This document shows positions 33,711 to 42,613 of a stretch of 64,000 bases of DNA, piece by piece. The stretch covers positions 62,001 to 126,000 of the forward strand of contig JAFYQI010000002.1 of the NCBI GenBank assembly GCA_017547175.1. The letters are read 5' to 3'. Every line of letters begins with the position of its first letter. Position 1 is the first letter of the stretch. The notes beneath the pieces were generated by a model that did no database searches, was not told where the DNA came from, and saw nothing but the letters and a program-made list of their open reading frames with translations. The position numbers were made by a program, and so were the translations under genes. The DNA comes from Alistipes sp. (GTDB lineage: Bacteria; Bacteroidota; Bacteroidia; Bacteroidales; Rikenellaceae).

Positions 33711-34283
33711 TTAATCAGCCAAAACACGCACCGGCATCCCCACATAGACATACCGCACCAAACGTTTCAAATCATCATTCGTAAGGCGGATACAACCCTC
33801 CGTCGTACGAGATCCGATTGAGGAAGGAAGGTGTGTACCATGAATGCCGATACCGGTATGAGGTTCTGTCCAAAGACGGATAAAATAGGGGCCATAAGCA
33901 CCTTCGATCAACCCCAAACCATCTTTGAAATCATGCTTCCAATGTGACGAATCGTTAATTTCACGAATGGTAAAGTTACCCTCGGGCGTCTTCATATCAC
34001 CCACCTTCTCCTTTTGTCCGTAATTCTTACCGCAAGCAATCGGCAAGGAGAGCATCACACGATCGAGCGAATCACGCACAGTCAGGCGAAAATCGCGCTT
34101 TGAGATCTCGATCGAGCCACTAAGCCGCTGCGGAACAGACACCTCTACGATTCGTTCAACAGGCACTTCAACTCGCACCTCACGTTCAACAACACGCACC
34201 GCCGAAGGGGTTTGTTGTGTTGCACATGAGATCGACACCAAAGCGATCATAACACCAAAGATTTTCAACACATAGTTTTTCAT
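33711..34283 (-). CDS. L,D-transpeptidase (YkuD domain) lipoprotein
   Basis: A 190-residue lipoprotein (SISC, Cys20). A repeated Val/Glu/Arg stretch (residues 29-50) forms a linker. The YkuD domain at 57-188 carries the catalytic signature: H148 in GIHGTH and C164 in SRTTEGCIRL. Such enzymes make 3-3 peptidoglycan cross-links, attach proteins to peptidoglycan or act as amidases; the short size and HGTH form resemble the ErfK/YafK-like periplasmic group. It lies 14 bases after the Omp85-like gene, so it is probably part of the Nudix-Omp85-Ldt transcript. Confidence 0.9.
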   Translation of the reverse strand: MKNYVLKIFGVMIALVSISCATQQTPSAVRVVEREVRVEVPVERIVEVSVPQRLSGSIEISKRDFRLTVRDSLDRVMLSLPIACGKNYGQKEKVGDMKTPEGNFTIREINDSSHWKHDFKDGLGLIEGAYGPYFIRLWTEPHTGIGIHGTHLPSSIGSRTTEGCIRLTNDDLKRLVRYVYVGMPVRVLAD

Positions 34284-34297
34284 ATCACAAGTTTTTA

Positions 34298-36157
34298 TTA
34301 TTTATAAAGCAAAACATCGGGGCGTTGCGGCGTATAGCGGAATTGTTGCACTTCGATCTCACTTGAAGCGTTAATCCAATTACTATCAGCCCAACCAGTA
34401 CGGCCAAAAGAGACGCCTAAACGAATTTGTATGGCAGGGAAGACCAATCGCTCGTTTCGCACACGCACACCCACGCCACAGGCAAAATAGGGTTCATTGC
34501 GAAACACATTCTCATGGAAGCCTAATAAACCAGCATCTATAAAACTAAAAATAGCTATCTTAAAGCCCAAAGGTTCGTAGGGTGTAAAGAATATGGTTTC
34601 GGCATTCAACACCAGACGCGTTGTACCCAACACATCCTCATCCAACACAGCCAAGCCACAATCTTTGGTGTATTCGAGCCATTCATCAGCACCATCCAAC
34701 CGTTCCCAGCCCTGCGTATAACCCAGTCCAAAAAATTGGCGGACATAGGTGCGACGTGAGCGAAACAGATTCGAGAACCAGCGACCTCGCACATCCAGGG
34801 CCATCTCATGCCACTGATTGTGATTACTGAGATAACTCCCCCAATCGACACGACCCATCATATAACCCAAACGCGTAAAACCACCCATCGTATGCGAAAG
34901 GCCGAGATAGAGATCCTCTCTATACTCCCCCCACCGATAACCAACGTTCACCTCAGAACGAAAACCAGACGATAGGTACTCACGTTTACCATAACCATAA
35001 ATCATGGTAGCCGTATGGAAGTTTTCGCGATAAACACCCAAACCGGCCAAAAGCAGATCGCGATCGTGCAACGCCGGATTCATCGTAGCATCCGTGGCAT
35101 CCGGGCGCATCAAAAACCGACGGTATTGATAACGTCCCGTCAGATAAGTACTCGCCATAATCGACGGTAAATAGTGCGTATAACCGCCCCATAGATCAGT
35201 CCGTCGACTATTAATCAGTTCAGTCGTATCGCGATCTGGGAATCGATGCCGCTCTTTAGCGCGTAAATAGGAGCCTCCAATCTCGTAATCGGTCGTCTTC
35301 AAGAAAGGCTTGGTGAGCTGAATTCCGAAGCGAGAGCGATCAAACTCTTTACCAGCCTCCAATTTGAAATCATAGAATGATCCCCACATATTGGGAACGT
35401 GATACTCGACCAAATTACCCCCATAACGGAAATGGCGATAATCTATATTGGTTGCGATACGCAACTCATGAGCTCGACCCCAAAGGTTTGACTCTGACAA
35501 TCCAAACGAAAATTCACCTCCCGAATGGATACCCGCATCGACATCAACAGTCCAACTATCGCGTGTACGAACTACCACAACCACCAAATTGGTATCAAGC
35601 GGATCAAGATCCACGCGTATATCTACCTCAGCAATATTCTGTCGCGCCTCCAAGAGTTGCTCATTGCGCACCACCAAATCAGGGTCTAAACGATCACCTG
35701 CACTAAAGAGCAAATCGCGATAGATAATGCGCGTACGAGTTAGCGTATGGAAATTATTAGCAATACGCCCCAACTTTTTGCCGTCTACATTAAAAGGGCG
35801 CAAACGCTCGACTTGAATCGTTTTGATCTCCTTGCCGGCATAGGGACGTAAATCTGCGGCCTCGTCGTAGATCTGAGCACGATGCGTTGTATCGCGCACC
35901 GTACCACGAAACAACGCTTTATAAATAGCTTTGGCTAACTTGCTGCGATGTGACTTAACTCGGAGGCTGTCATACAGACGATCGTTACGTTGCCACTGCA
36001 AGGTATCCAGGCTATCAGGTTCACGAGGTTGCGTGATGACAAAACGATCGGGAGAGCTGTTAGCTTGAGGAGGGTCATCGGCATAGACAGGGAGGGCTGC
36101 CACAACAACCCAGCTCACCATGAGCAGATATAGTATCGTACGCACTCCCTTCATCAT
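34298..36157 (-). CDS. Omp85/BamA-like outer membrane beta-barrel protein with POTRA-like N-terminus
   Basis: A 619-residue protein with signal peptide ending near PVYA. Residues about 95-200 form one or more POTRA-like domains (KEIKTIQVERLRPFNVDGKKL, NIAEVDIRVDLDPLDTNLVVVVV). The rest is an outer-membrane beta-barrel with alternating aromatic strands, ending in the LGVSFGRTGWADSNW and final strand region. It is shorter than BamA (about 800) and closer to TamA-like or patatin-less Omp85 members of Bacteroidales; the exact substrate is unknown. The start is ATG 36157 (or 36154): an upstream TTG at 36175 would put a charged extension before the signal peptide. It follows the Nudix gene by 40 bases. 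Confidence 0.75.
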   Translation of the reverse strand: MMKGVRTILYLLMVSWVVVAALPVYADDPPQANSSPDRFVITQPREPDSLDTLQWQRNDRLYDSLRVKSHRSKLAKAIYKALFRGTVRDTTHRAQIYDEAADLRPYAGKEIKTIQVERLRPFNVDGKKLGRIANNFHTLTRTRIIYRDLLFSAGDRLDPDLVVRNEQLLEARQNIAEVDIRVDLDPLDTNLVVVVVRTRDSWTVDVDAGIHSGGEFSFGLSESNLWGRAHELRIATNIDYRHFRYGGNLVEYHVPNMWGSFYDFKLEAGKEFDRSRFGIQLTKPFLKTTDYEIGGSYLRAKERHRFPDRDTTELINSRRTDLWGGYTHYLPSIMASTYLTGRYQYRRFLMRPDATDATMNPALHDRDLLLAGLGVYRENFHTATMIYGYGKREYLSSGFRSEVNVGYRWGEYREDLYLGLSHTMGGFTRLGYMMGRVDWGSYLSNHNQWHEMALDVRGRWFSNLFRSRRTYVRQFFGLGYTQGWERLDGADEWLEYTKDCGLAVLDEDVLGTTRLVLNAETIFFTPYEPLGFKIAIFSFIDAGLLGFHENVFRNEPYFACGVGVRVRNERLVFPAIQIRLGVSFGRTGWADSNWINASSEIEVQQFRYTPQRPDVLLYK

Positions 36158-36197
36158 CCAAATCAATTTTCCCAAATAGATAAGCCTATATGCTCGA

Positions 36198-36812
36198 TTA
36201 GCGATTCACCACAGCACGCAAAGCTGCGACCACACATCGTATCGTCGGATAGCTATCATTCAAATAGAGGTTGAGCTCTGTTTGATTACACCAAGCCACC
36301 TGCTCAATTCCCTCTTCAGCCTGACCTTTGAGTTGACTTTGTTCCGTTGAACGCAACAGATACCAATGAGTACGCTTCAACTCCCAACGCTCGGTGCGGG
36401 GAAAATAGTAGGCATGCCAGGTATCGCACAGCGGACGCAATACGCGAGCCTTAACACCTGTCTCCTCTTCAATCTCACGCTCGGCACAACGATCGAAACT
36501 CTCGCCCACCTCAACATGACCCTTTGGCAAATCCCAACGACCATTGCGGTGAATCATCAGCCACTCACCTCGACTATTCACGACCACTCCTCCTGCTGCC
36601 TCAACAACCGTAAACTCTTCGGCAAATCGCTTAAAGGCAGCTTCAGGGTCGGTTGTCAGCTGGATGACGGAGTTGTGAGTTTCGAAAATTTTCAGTACCT
36701 TCGCTCTTGTGAGCGAAGAGGCCTCCACGGCAGGGATGACAAGACCCTCCGATTTAGGCTTCATCATACTAAAAGTGAGCGACTTATCTTGAAAATAGAT
36801 AACTTGTTCCAT
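36198..36812 (-). CDS. Nudix hydrolase
   Basis: A 204-residue cytoplasmic protein. The Nudix box GHVEVGESFDRCAEREIEEETGV (about residues 98-120) fits GX5EX7REUXEEXGU exactly, so the metal-binding glutamates are present. About 70 residues precede the Nudix fold, resembling a small N-terminal domain seen in Bacteroidales homologues (EQVIYFQDKSLTF). The substrate (nucleotide diphosphate derivative) cannot be told; the DLPKGHVEVGE and WELKRTHWYLL segments resemble diadenosine polyphosphate or 8-oxo-dGTP hydrolases. It is divergent from the S9 peptidase with only 49 bases between start codons. Confidence 0.9.
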   Translation of the reverse strand: MEQVIYFQDKSLTFSMMKPKSEGLVIPAVEASSLTRAKVLKIFETHNSVIQLTTDPEAAFKRFAEEFTVVEAAGGVVVNSRGEWLMIHRNGRWDLPKGHVEVGESFDRCAEREIEEETGVKARVLRPLCDTWHAYYFPRTERWELKRTHWYLLRSTEQSQLKGQAEEGIEQVAWCNQTELNLYLNDSYPTIRCVVAALRAVVNR

Positions 36813-36830
36813 CTTACAACTATTAGACTA

Positions 36831-36862
36831 CAAAATTAAACATAAACACGAAAAAATCGCAA
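36831..36862 (-). promoter_or_regulatory. promoter for the Nudix-Omp85-Ldt genes
   Basis: On the minus strand: TTG (36860-36862), 21 bases, TAATTTTG (36831-36838). The -33 box overlaps the start codon of the divergent S9 peptidase, so initiation on one side may hinder the other. Confidence 0.55.
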
Positions 36863-38979
36863 TGAAAATGAAAAAAATCCTGTTCATGATGGCAATTGCT
36901 GCTTTGGGGCTGCAGTCGTGTAACGAAAACCGACCTGCTCCGCTTACGATCGACAATGCCCTCACGGCTCAAGAGATTGCCGAAGCACGCCTGACGCCCG
37001 AGGTGATCTGGAAGATGAGCCGCGCATCGCAATCGTCACTTTCGCCCGACGGGGCATGGCTACTCTACGCGCAGACCGACTACTCGATGGCAGAGAATCG
37101 AGGTGTGACAACCCTCTGGAAGGAATCTGTGGCCACCAAGGAGGTCATCAAACTGACCGACACCGCATCGAACGCCACCGCCCCGAGTTGGAGTGCTGAC
37201 GGCCAGTCGATCTATTTCCTATCGAACCGTTCGGGCTCGATGCAACTCTGGAAAATGGATACCGAGGGTAAGCATGTGACCCAGGTTTCGGACTTTGCAT
37301 TCGATGTAGAGGGTTACGATATTTCCCCCACGGGTGAACACGCATGGTATATCCGTACGGTCCATGTAGCAGACCACCGCTCGGCCGACGTGCACAAAGA
37401 TATGGATAAGTCGAAGGCTCGCATCTACGATGATTTGATGGTTCGCCACTGGGACTACTGGGAGGCAGGCGACTATCGCCACATCTTTGTAGCCGATATT
37501 CTGAACGGAAAACTCACCGAGGGTGTTGACATCATCGGCGCCGAATCGGCCTGGGATGCACCGCTGGCTCCCTATTTCGACACAGCCGAGATTGCCTGGA
37601 ACAACGCCGGTACGGTGTTAGCCTACACGGGTAAGCCCCTGCGCGGCACGGCTTATGCCGTATCGACCGATTCGGATATCTACCTCTACGATGTTGCAAC
37701 AGGCACCACGAAGAACATCTGCAAGCCTTCGGAAGAGGCTCGCGACGTGATGCCGGGCTACGACAAATACCCCGTCTTCTCGCCCTCGGACGAGTGGGTT
37801 GCCTTCCGTTCGATGCGCCGCGCCGGCAACGAGTCGGATAAGGAGCGTCTATTTGTTTATAACATCGCCAGCGAGGAGATGCACGACCTGACCACCGATT
37901 TCGACTACAACGCCGCCAACACTGTATGGAACGGTGACGAGGAGATCTACTTCATCGCCCCGATTGAGGCTACACACCAGATTTGCCGCGTGAAGCTCAA
38001 CGATAGCGAGGTCGAGGTGGTAACCAAGGGCGACCATGACATCAACGCCTTCACGAAGGTGGGCGAGTTGATTGTCGCCGAGGTGACGCGTCTGACGATG
38101 GCCACCGAGTTCTTCTCGATCAACGCCACCAACGGCGAGATGGAGCAGTTCTCGGCCATCAACAAACCGATCTACGACCAGGTAACCTTGGGTGAGGTGC
38201 AGAAGCGTTGGGTAAAAACTACCGATGGCAAGCAGATGCTCGTCTGGGTAACCCTGCCCCCCAACTTCGACCCCACGAAGAAGTATCCCACCCTGCTCTA
38301 CTGCCAGGGCGGTCCGCAGAATGTGGTATCGCAGTCGTGGAGCTACCGCTGGAACTACCAGCTGATGGCAGCTCAGGGCTATATCGTCGTTGCCCCGAAC
38401 CGTCGCGGTCTACCCTCGTTCGGTCAAGAGTGGCTCGACCAAATCTCGGGTGACTACTCGGGTCAGAACATCCGCGATTACCTCGCCGCCATTGACGACG
38501 TAGCCAAAGAGCCTTGGGCTGATGAGGAGCGCATGGGTTGCGTAGGTGCTTCGTATGGTGGTTACTCGGTCTACTTCCTGGCCGGTCACCACGAGAAGCG
38601 TTTCAAGGCCTTCATTTCGCACTGTGGAATCTTCAACTTTGAGTCGATGTATGGCCACACCGAAGAGCTTTGGTTTGTCAACAACGATTACGGAGGTGCT
38701 TACTGGGACAAGACGAATGCTACGGCACAACGCTCGTATGCCAACTCGCCCCACAAGTTTGTCGATAAGTGGGATACGCCGATCCTGATCATTACGGGCG
38801 AGTATGACTACCGCATCCCTTACACGCAGTCGCTCGAGGCCTTCACGGCGGCCCGTCTGAACGGCATTCCCGCGCGTCTTGTATCGTTCGAGAATGAGGC
38901 TCACCAGGTCTTCAAACCGCAAAATTCGCTCGTTTGGAATCGCGAGTTCTTCGGTTGGCTGGATAAGTACCTGAAGTAG
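36862..38979 (+). CDS. S9 family peptidase (dipeptidyl/acylaminoacyl-peptidase type), lipoprotein
   Basis: A 705-residue lipoprotein (LGLQSC, Cys20). Residues about 45-430 are a beta-propeller with WD40-like TolB repeats (SPDGAWLLYA, SWSADGQSIYFLSNRSG, FSPSDEWVAF). Residues about 450-705 are the prolyl-oligopeptidase alpha/beta hydrolase with nucleophile Ser in GASYGGY, Asp in TGEYDYRIP and His in NEAHQV. The layout fits DPP5-like peptidases of Bacteroidota, which take dipeptides or acylated residues from peptides in the periplasm. It is monocistronic and followed by a strong terminator; the start could also be the ATG two codons downstream. Confidence 0.92.
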   Translation: MKMKKILFMMAIAALGLQSCNENRPAPLTIDNALTAQEIAEARLTPEVIWKMSRASQSSLSPDGAWLLYAQTDYSMAENRGVTTLWKESVATKEVIKLTDTASNATAPSWSADGQSIYFLSNRSGSMQLWKMDTEGKHVTQVSDFAFDVEGYDISPTGEHAWYIRTVHVADHRSADVHKDMDKSKARIYDDLMVRHWDYWEAGDYRHIFVADILNGKLTEGVDIIGAESAWDAPLAPYFDTAEIAWNNAGTVLAYTGKPLRGTAYAVSTDSDIYLYDVATGTTKNICKPSEEARDVMPGYDKYPVFSPSDEWVAFRSMRRAGNESDKERLFVYNIASEEMHDLTTDFDYNAANTVWNGDEEIYFIAPIEATHQICRVKLNDSEVEVVTKGDHDINAFTKVGELIVAEVTRLTMATEFFSINATNGEMEQFSAINKPIYDQVTLGEVQKRWVKTTDGKQMLVWVTLPPNFDPTKKYPTLLYCQGGPQNVVSQSWSYRWNYQLMAAQGYIVVAPNRRGLPSFGQEWLDQISGDYSGQNIRDYLAAIDDVAKEPWADEERMGCVGASYGGYSVYFLAGHHEKRFKAFISHCGIFNFESMYGHTEELWFVNNDYGGAYWDKTNATAQRSYANSPHKFVDKWDTPILIITGEYDYRIPYTQSLEAFTAARLNGIPARLVSFENEAHQVFKPQNSLVWNREFFGWLDKYLK

Positions 38980-39001
38980 AATTGACGCTCGCGCTTTACA
39001 C

Positions 39002-39035
39002 AAAGAGCCTGTCCCTTTTTCGGGGCAGGCTCTTT
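39002..39035 (+). terminator. intrinsic terminator after the S9 peptidase gene
   Basis: A 14-bp stem with one G-T wobble (39002-39015 with 39022-39035) and a 6-base loop. The T-tract is short (TTTCT) but the stem is strong. Confidence 0.82.
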
Positions 39036-39069
39036 CTATATTCAACATGACCTATCGCATCCATCAGAC

Positions 39070-39101
39070 AAAAAAACTGTCCGACCTTTTCGGTCGGACA
39101 G
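39070..39101 (-). terminator. intrinsic terminator after the UpxY-like gene
   Basis: A 10-bp perfect stem (39077-39086 with 39092-39101; CTGTCCGACC/GGTCGGACAG) is followed on the minus strand by seven T residues. It ends the pssA-porin-transglycosylase-UpxY transcript. Confidence 0.9.
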
Positions 39102-39111
39102 ATGTCTTGCA

Positions 39112-39645
39112 CTAAAGCAATTCGATTTGTTCGGGTTTTACACTTGCCATTGCAACCGCCATCACTCCTTCGATGGCCACTACCACGCGTCGATTTCGAA
39201 ATCCTGGGATCTTTACCAAAACTCCCTCCTGCCCATCGCAGGGGCCTCCATGGATCTTAACGCGCCGTCCCGTTTTGAGATTCACCTCCGTCGGGCCGAG
39301 GTAGGTCAGGCTATCATCCATCGTACCACTCATGGCCATAAAGGCGGTCATCTGATCATCTGGAACAAGAATCTTTTCACCCCCTTTGCAAATCATGTAT
39401 TGCAGATACGGAAGATGATCTTTGACGTCTTGCAGCTGTTGTTGCTCGGCATGAACGAAGATCAGGTTGTGAATCGCCGGAACAAGCACGCGCTTGCGAC
39501 GACCACCCTGAAACTTCCATTCATAACGCATCGGAACAAAGCTCTCGATACCATGATCTTCGAGCGTACGTTTGGCGATCATTTCGCGACGATAGGTGGC
39601 CCGCATTGCAAACCAAACCAACACGTTGTTGTGTTCCGACTCCAT
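39112..39645 (-). CDS. NusG paralogue of the UpxY type (specialised antitermination factor)
   Basis: A 177-residue protein with an NGN domain (about 8-105: VLVWFAMRATYRREMIAKRTL, PAIHNLIFVHA) and a C-terminal KOW domain (about 125-175: VKIHGGPCDGQEGVLVK). It is too divergent and short for housekeeping NusG and fits the UpxY group, which in Bacteroidales binds RNA polymerase to let it read through long capsular or exopolysaccharide operons. Such genes are usually first in their target operon; here it is last in a transcript with a transglycosylase and is followed at once by a terminator, so its target is elsewhere or the gene is an orphan. It begins 13 bases after the transglycosylase stop. 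Confidence 0.85.
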   Translation of the reverse strand: MESEHNNVLVWFAMRATYRREMIAKRTLEDHGIESFVPMRYEWKFQGGRRKRVLVPAIHNLIFVHAEQQQLQDVKDHLPYLQYMICKGGEKILVPDDQMTAFMAMSGTMDDSLTYLGPTEVNLKTGRRVKIHGGPCDGQEGVLVKIPGFRNRRVVVAIEGVMAVAMASVKPEQIELL

Positions 39646-39658
39646 CTCACTGCTCCGT

Positions 39659-40360
39659 TTAACGAGCTACACGATTACAATAGCGCGCATAGCGATCGCG
39701 AACACCCTTTACATAGGCAATTGTCTCACGCGATCCCGAAAAGCGGCCATACTTGACTACTTCGTGCTCGTAATAGGCCGGATCGGCCTTTAACTCCAAA
39801 TAGCGAGACACCGACTCCCACGAGTTGGGGTTCTCACCGTGCGCCTTGGCCAAACGACGCGCATCGGCCACATGACCGATACCGCTGTTATAAGCAGCCA
39901 AGATCAAACTCAGACGATCCTCAGGCGAAACCTCAGTGGGGATGCGCATCATCTTGGTCAACATCTTTACCACACGGTTGGCTACACGTATATTGGTAAC
40001 CGGATCGTTCAAAGCCTCCACCGTGACATCAAATTGTCGTGCCACATGAGGCATAATCTGCATCATGCCGCGTGCCCCTTTCGGCGAGCATAAATCAGGC
40101 ATGAATCGCGATTCGTGATAGGCAATGGCCGACATCAGCCGCCAATCAATACCCTCACTTTCACAAATGTTTCGGAAGATGTTGTCGTAGGCAGAAATCT
40201 CATACTCGCCCTCCGAGAGCAACATCAGGTTGTCATTCGGTTCGAATCGCTCAGCAAGCAAGGCGTTCTCACGTGTTGTTGCGTCGATACGGTCATAAGA
40301 ACCGCTCAGGGTCGTAAGACCCAACACGAACAGAATGACCAAAATGGTCTTTTTAAGCAT
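39659..40360 (-). CDS. Lytic transglycosylase (SLT/MltF-like catalytic domain)
   Basis: A 233-residue exported protein with an N-terminal hydrophobic segment (MLKKTILVILFVLGLTTL) that is a signal peptide or anchor. The GH23 SLT domain covers about residues 70-230: catalytic Glu in AIAYHESRF, GARGMMQIMP, AAYNSGIGHV and the terminal GSRETIAYVKGVRDRY. It cleaves peptidoglycan glycan strands to 1,6-anhydro-muropeptides. It resembles the C-terminal half of MltF without the solute-binding domain. The start is ATG 40360; a longer frame from 40423 overlaps the porin gene's end and lacks a signal peptide at its start. Confidence 0.92.
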   Translation of the reverse strand: MLKKTILVILFVLGLTTLSGSYDRIDATTRENALLAERFEPNDNLMLLSEGEYEISAYDNIFRNICESEGIDWRLMSAIAYHESRFMPDLCSPKGARGMMQIMPHVARQFDVTVEALNDPVTNIRVANRVVKMLTKMMRIPTEVSPEDRLSLILAAYNSGIGHVADARRLAKAHGENPNSWESVSRYLELKADPAYYEHEVVKYGRFSGSRETIAYVKGVRDRYARYCNRVAR

Positions 40361-40404
40361 AAATTGTTCTTTTGCGGGCAGCTCGTCCCGTACAGAACAG
40401 CACG

Positions 40405-42549
40405 TTAATCGTAGAAGCCCCACGAAATACCGATCTTGAACATACCCGGATTGAGCGGATAGTTGGCGGCCGAGAAATAGGCCCCCTCACCAAACAACCC
40501 GTTGTTCAGATGCTGGTACTTGAGGAAGATGCGCATACGCTTCCATTTGGCCATTGCGAAGGCATCTAGATAGGGATACTCACCCACCTCGATCTCGCGC
40601 TGATTGTAATAGACCGACAGTGCAGGATCGTAAGAGGGAGCATAATACTTGGTATTATAACGTCCATCTACACCCAACTGCAGGCGCAATACATTTTTCA
40701 CCACCCAGAACTCGTAGTACCACGAGAGGTAGGCGGCAGCCAAAGGAACCGGCACAATCTCTTCTTCCGTGCTCCACTGCAACAATACCCTGTTGTCAAA
40801 ATGAAATCCGCCTACGCGGAAATCTTTGCGTAGATACACCCCCGTCAGCGAAACCTCACCATCGAACTGGGCTACATGGGCATCGGCTCCGTAGTAGATC
40901 GGATCCAGGACCACACTCTGCCATACACCGGCCTCAAAGGCACGACTTGGTATCGAAAATTTGGCCTCCAAACGGGTTTCAGTCTCCTTGCTTAAAGGAG
41001 TAGACCACATATAGTGGTTCGAGAATAGATTCTCCTGCCAATAGGCCGGCGAACGACGTTCCATCGTAAAACCGCCTTCGAGAATCAGGGGTCTTCCACC
41101 GAGATAGCCCGTAAGGGCCAAATTGGCACCTACCGAAAGGTCGCCTCCTCGGTAACCGCTGGGATGGAACTCAACATTTCCGTCCCAGTTCACATACTTT
41201 TTAATTTTTCCGCTCACCTTACCATAGAGGTAGTAATCGGTTTGCTTCACCCGCTGATAACTACCTGTAAGATAATCGGTCATCGCAAATTGCGAATAGG
41301 TGTGCATATCCACACCCACACCGGCATCAATCGTACCGACAACGCCGTTACGATCCCACGGTTGAGCTTGGACAAACAATCGATTCGACACACGTCGTTC
41401 GTACAACGAATCACGTGTTTGCAACGGATTGATATACCAGTTCTTATAATACTCGCCCTTCGAAGAGACAAACTCACCGTTTTCGTCGCGATGGTCGCGC
41501 TCGTTCGTATATTCGGCACGTATATCCTCATAGGTCTTGCTCCAAGCCGTATACTCAAAAGCATGGCCCAAATAGACAGCCGAGAGGTTTGCCATCGAAA
41601 AATCGCTGTCGGTCATACGCTGGAGCGGAATACCGATCGACTGCACCACATAGAAACCATTGTTGCGATAGGTGTTTTCAGCTTTAGCTTTAGCCAACTT
41701 CGTCGGCACTCCCGACGGCATCTGAAAAACGGTATCGGCAATAGCCCACTCACCAACCACACCACCATTTTCCTGCTGTTCGATGTGGTTGTTGTAGTAA
41801 CCAGCATGCACCGAATAACGACGTCCCGTATGGTTGACAGCCACCGATAACGTATGATTTTTCGTACGCTGCCACTCGTACAAACCGCGTGTTCCTCGTG
41901 ACTTATACTCTACATTAAAACCGGTCGAAGGCGAGATGTTTTGAGCATGCATGATGCCAAAATTCTCCTCACGGTAACGCTTCTGACCCGATTCGGCATA
42001 ATCCAAACGAGTCATCGGATTCTTTACGCTGTAGAAGGGAACATTCTCAAGGGTATAAGTATAGGCATAGTAGGGTTGCGCAAAGGTGAAATCAAGATCC
42101 TGCGACCGACGGAAATAGTTGATCGGCAGCGATGTCTGACCCAATGCACCCTGTGCAATATCACCCACATCTTCGCGATAAAAGGGATAATCGATGCGGA
42201 AATCGGTAAGCATCGTATCGATCTCCACCATACGAACTCGGTTATAACGGCCATCGAGATTCCATCGGAAGTTCGGAAGCGCACGAATCGAGTCATCAAA
42301 GAAATAGCTCTCAAGCGGTTTCTTGATTCGCTCCTTCTTGGTCGTATCCTGTTGATTTGCACTGGTTTCACCATCTCCCTCCCCATCAAGCTGCTCATAG
42401 GGATTCGAACCATAGAGATTCGTATTTTGGCCGGCCTGTTGAGCGCGCTGCAGGTCACGAGCGTTGAAGCCCTGTGCTAAAACAGAGCCACAACCCACCA
42501 TCAAAAGGCAGGCTGTCAACACCCATCGTATATCCAATTTTCGCAACAT
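40405..42549 (-). CDS. Putative outer-membrane porin (Bacteroidota 'putative porin' family)
   Basis: A 714-residue secreted protein; signal peptide with a lipobox-like LMVGC but also a usual cleavage site VLAQ. After a polar, Asn/Gln/Lys-rich region (about 30-80), most of the chain consists of amphipathic strands with Tyr/Trp/Phe girdles, as in large outer-membrane barrels, ending in the aromatic strand FKIGISWGFYD. It matches a conserved Bacteroidota family annotated as putative porin, whose substrate is unknown. Start at ATG 42549; a GTG directly before it is possible. It has its own promoter between it and pssA. Confidence 0.85.
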   Translation of the reverse strand: MLRKLDIRWVLTACLLMVGCGSVLAQGFNARDLQRAQQAGQNTNLYGSNPYEQLDGEGDGETSANQQDTTKKERIKKPLESYFFDDSIRALPNFRWNLDGRYNRVRMVEIDTMLTDFRIDYPFYREDVGDIAQGALGQTSLPINYFRRSQDLDFTFAQPYYAYTYTLENVPFYSVKNPMTRLDYAESGQKRYREENFGIMHAQNISPSTGFNVEYKSRGTRGLYEWQRTKNHTLSVAVNHTGRRYSVHAGYYNNHIEQQENGGVVGEWAIADTVFQMPSGVPTKLAKAKAENTYRNNGFYVVQSIGIPLQRMTDSDFSMANLSAVYLGHAFEYTAWSKTYEDIRAEYTNERDHRDENGEFVSSKGEYYKNWYINPLQTRDSLYERRVSNRLFVQAQPWDRNGVVGTIDAGVGVDMHTYSQFAMTDYLTGSYQRVKQTDYYLYGKVSGKIKKYVNWDGNVEFHPSGYRGGDLSVGANLALTGYLGGRPLILEGGFTMERRSPAYWQENLFSNHYMWSTPLSKETETRLEAKFSIPSRAFEAGVWQSVVLDPIYYGADAHVAQFDGEVSLTGVYLRKDFRVGGFHFDNRVLLQWSTEEEIVPVPLAAAYLSWYYEFWVVKNVLRLQLGVDGRYNTKYYAPSYDPALSVYYNQREIEVGEYPYLDAFAMAKWKRMRIFLKYQHLNNGLFGEGAYFSAANYPLNPGMFKIGISWGFYD

Positions 42550-42578
42550 CACTCGTATTCAGCGCAAAAAAGTCGGGG

Positions 42579-42612
42579 CAAAGTTAATAAAAATTTTTCA
42601 AAACTCCAAAAA
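42579..42612 (-). promoter_or_regulatory. promoter for the putative porin gene
   Basis: On the minus strand: TTTTTG (42607-42612), 20 bases, TAACTTTG (42579-42586), a perfect TAnnTTTG promoter. It ends 29 bases before ATG 42549 and lies directly after the pssA stop. Confidence 0.76.
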
Positions 42613-42613
42613 C

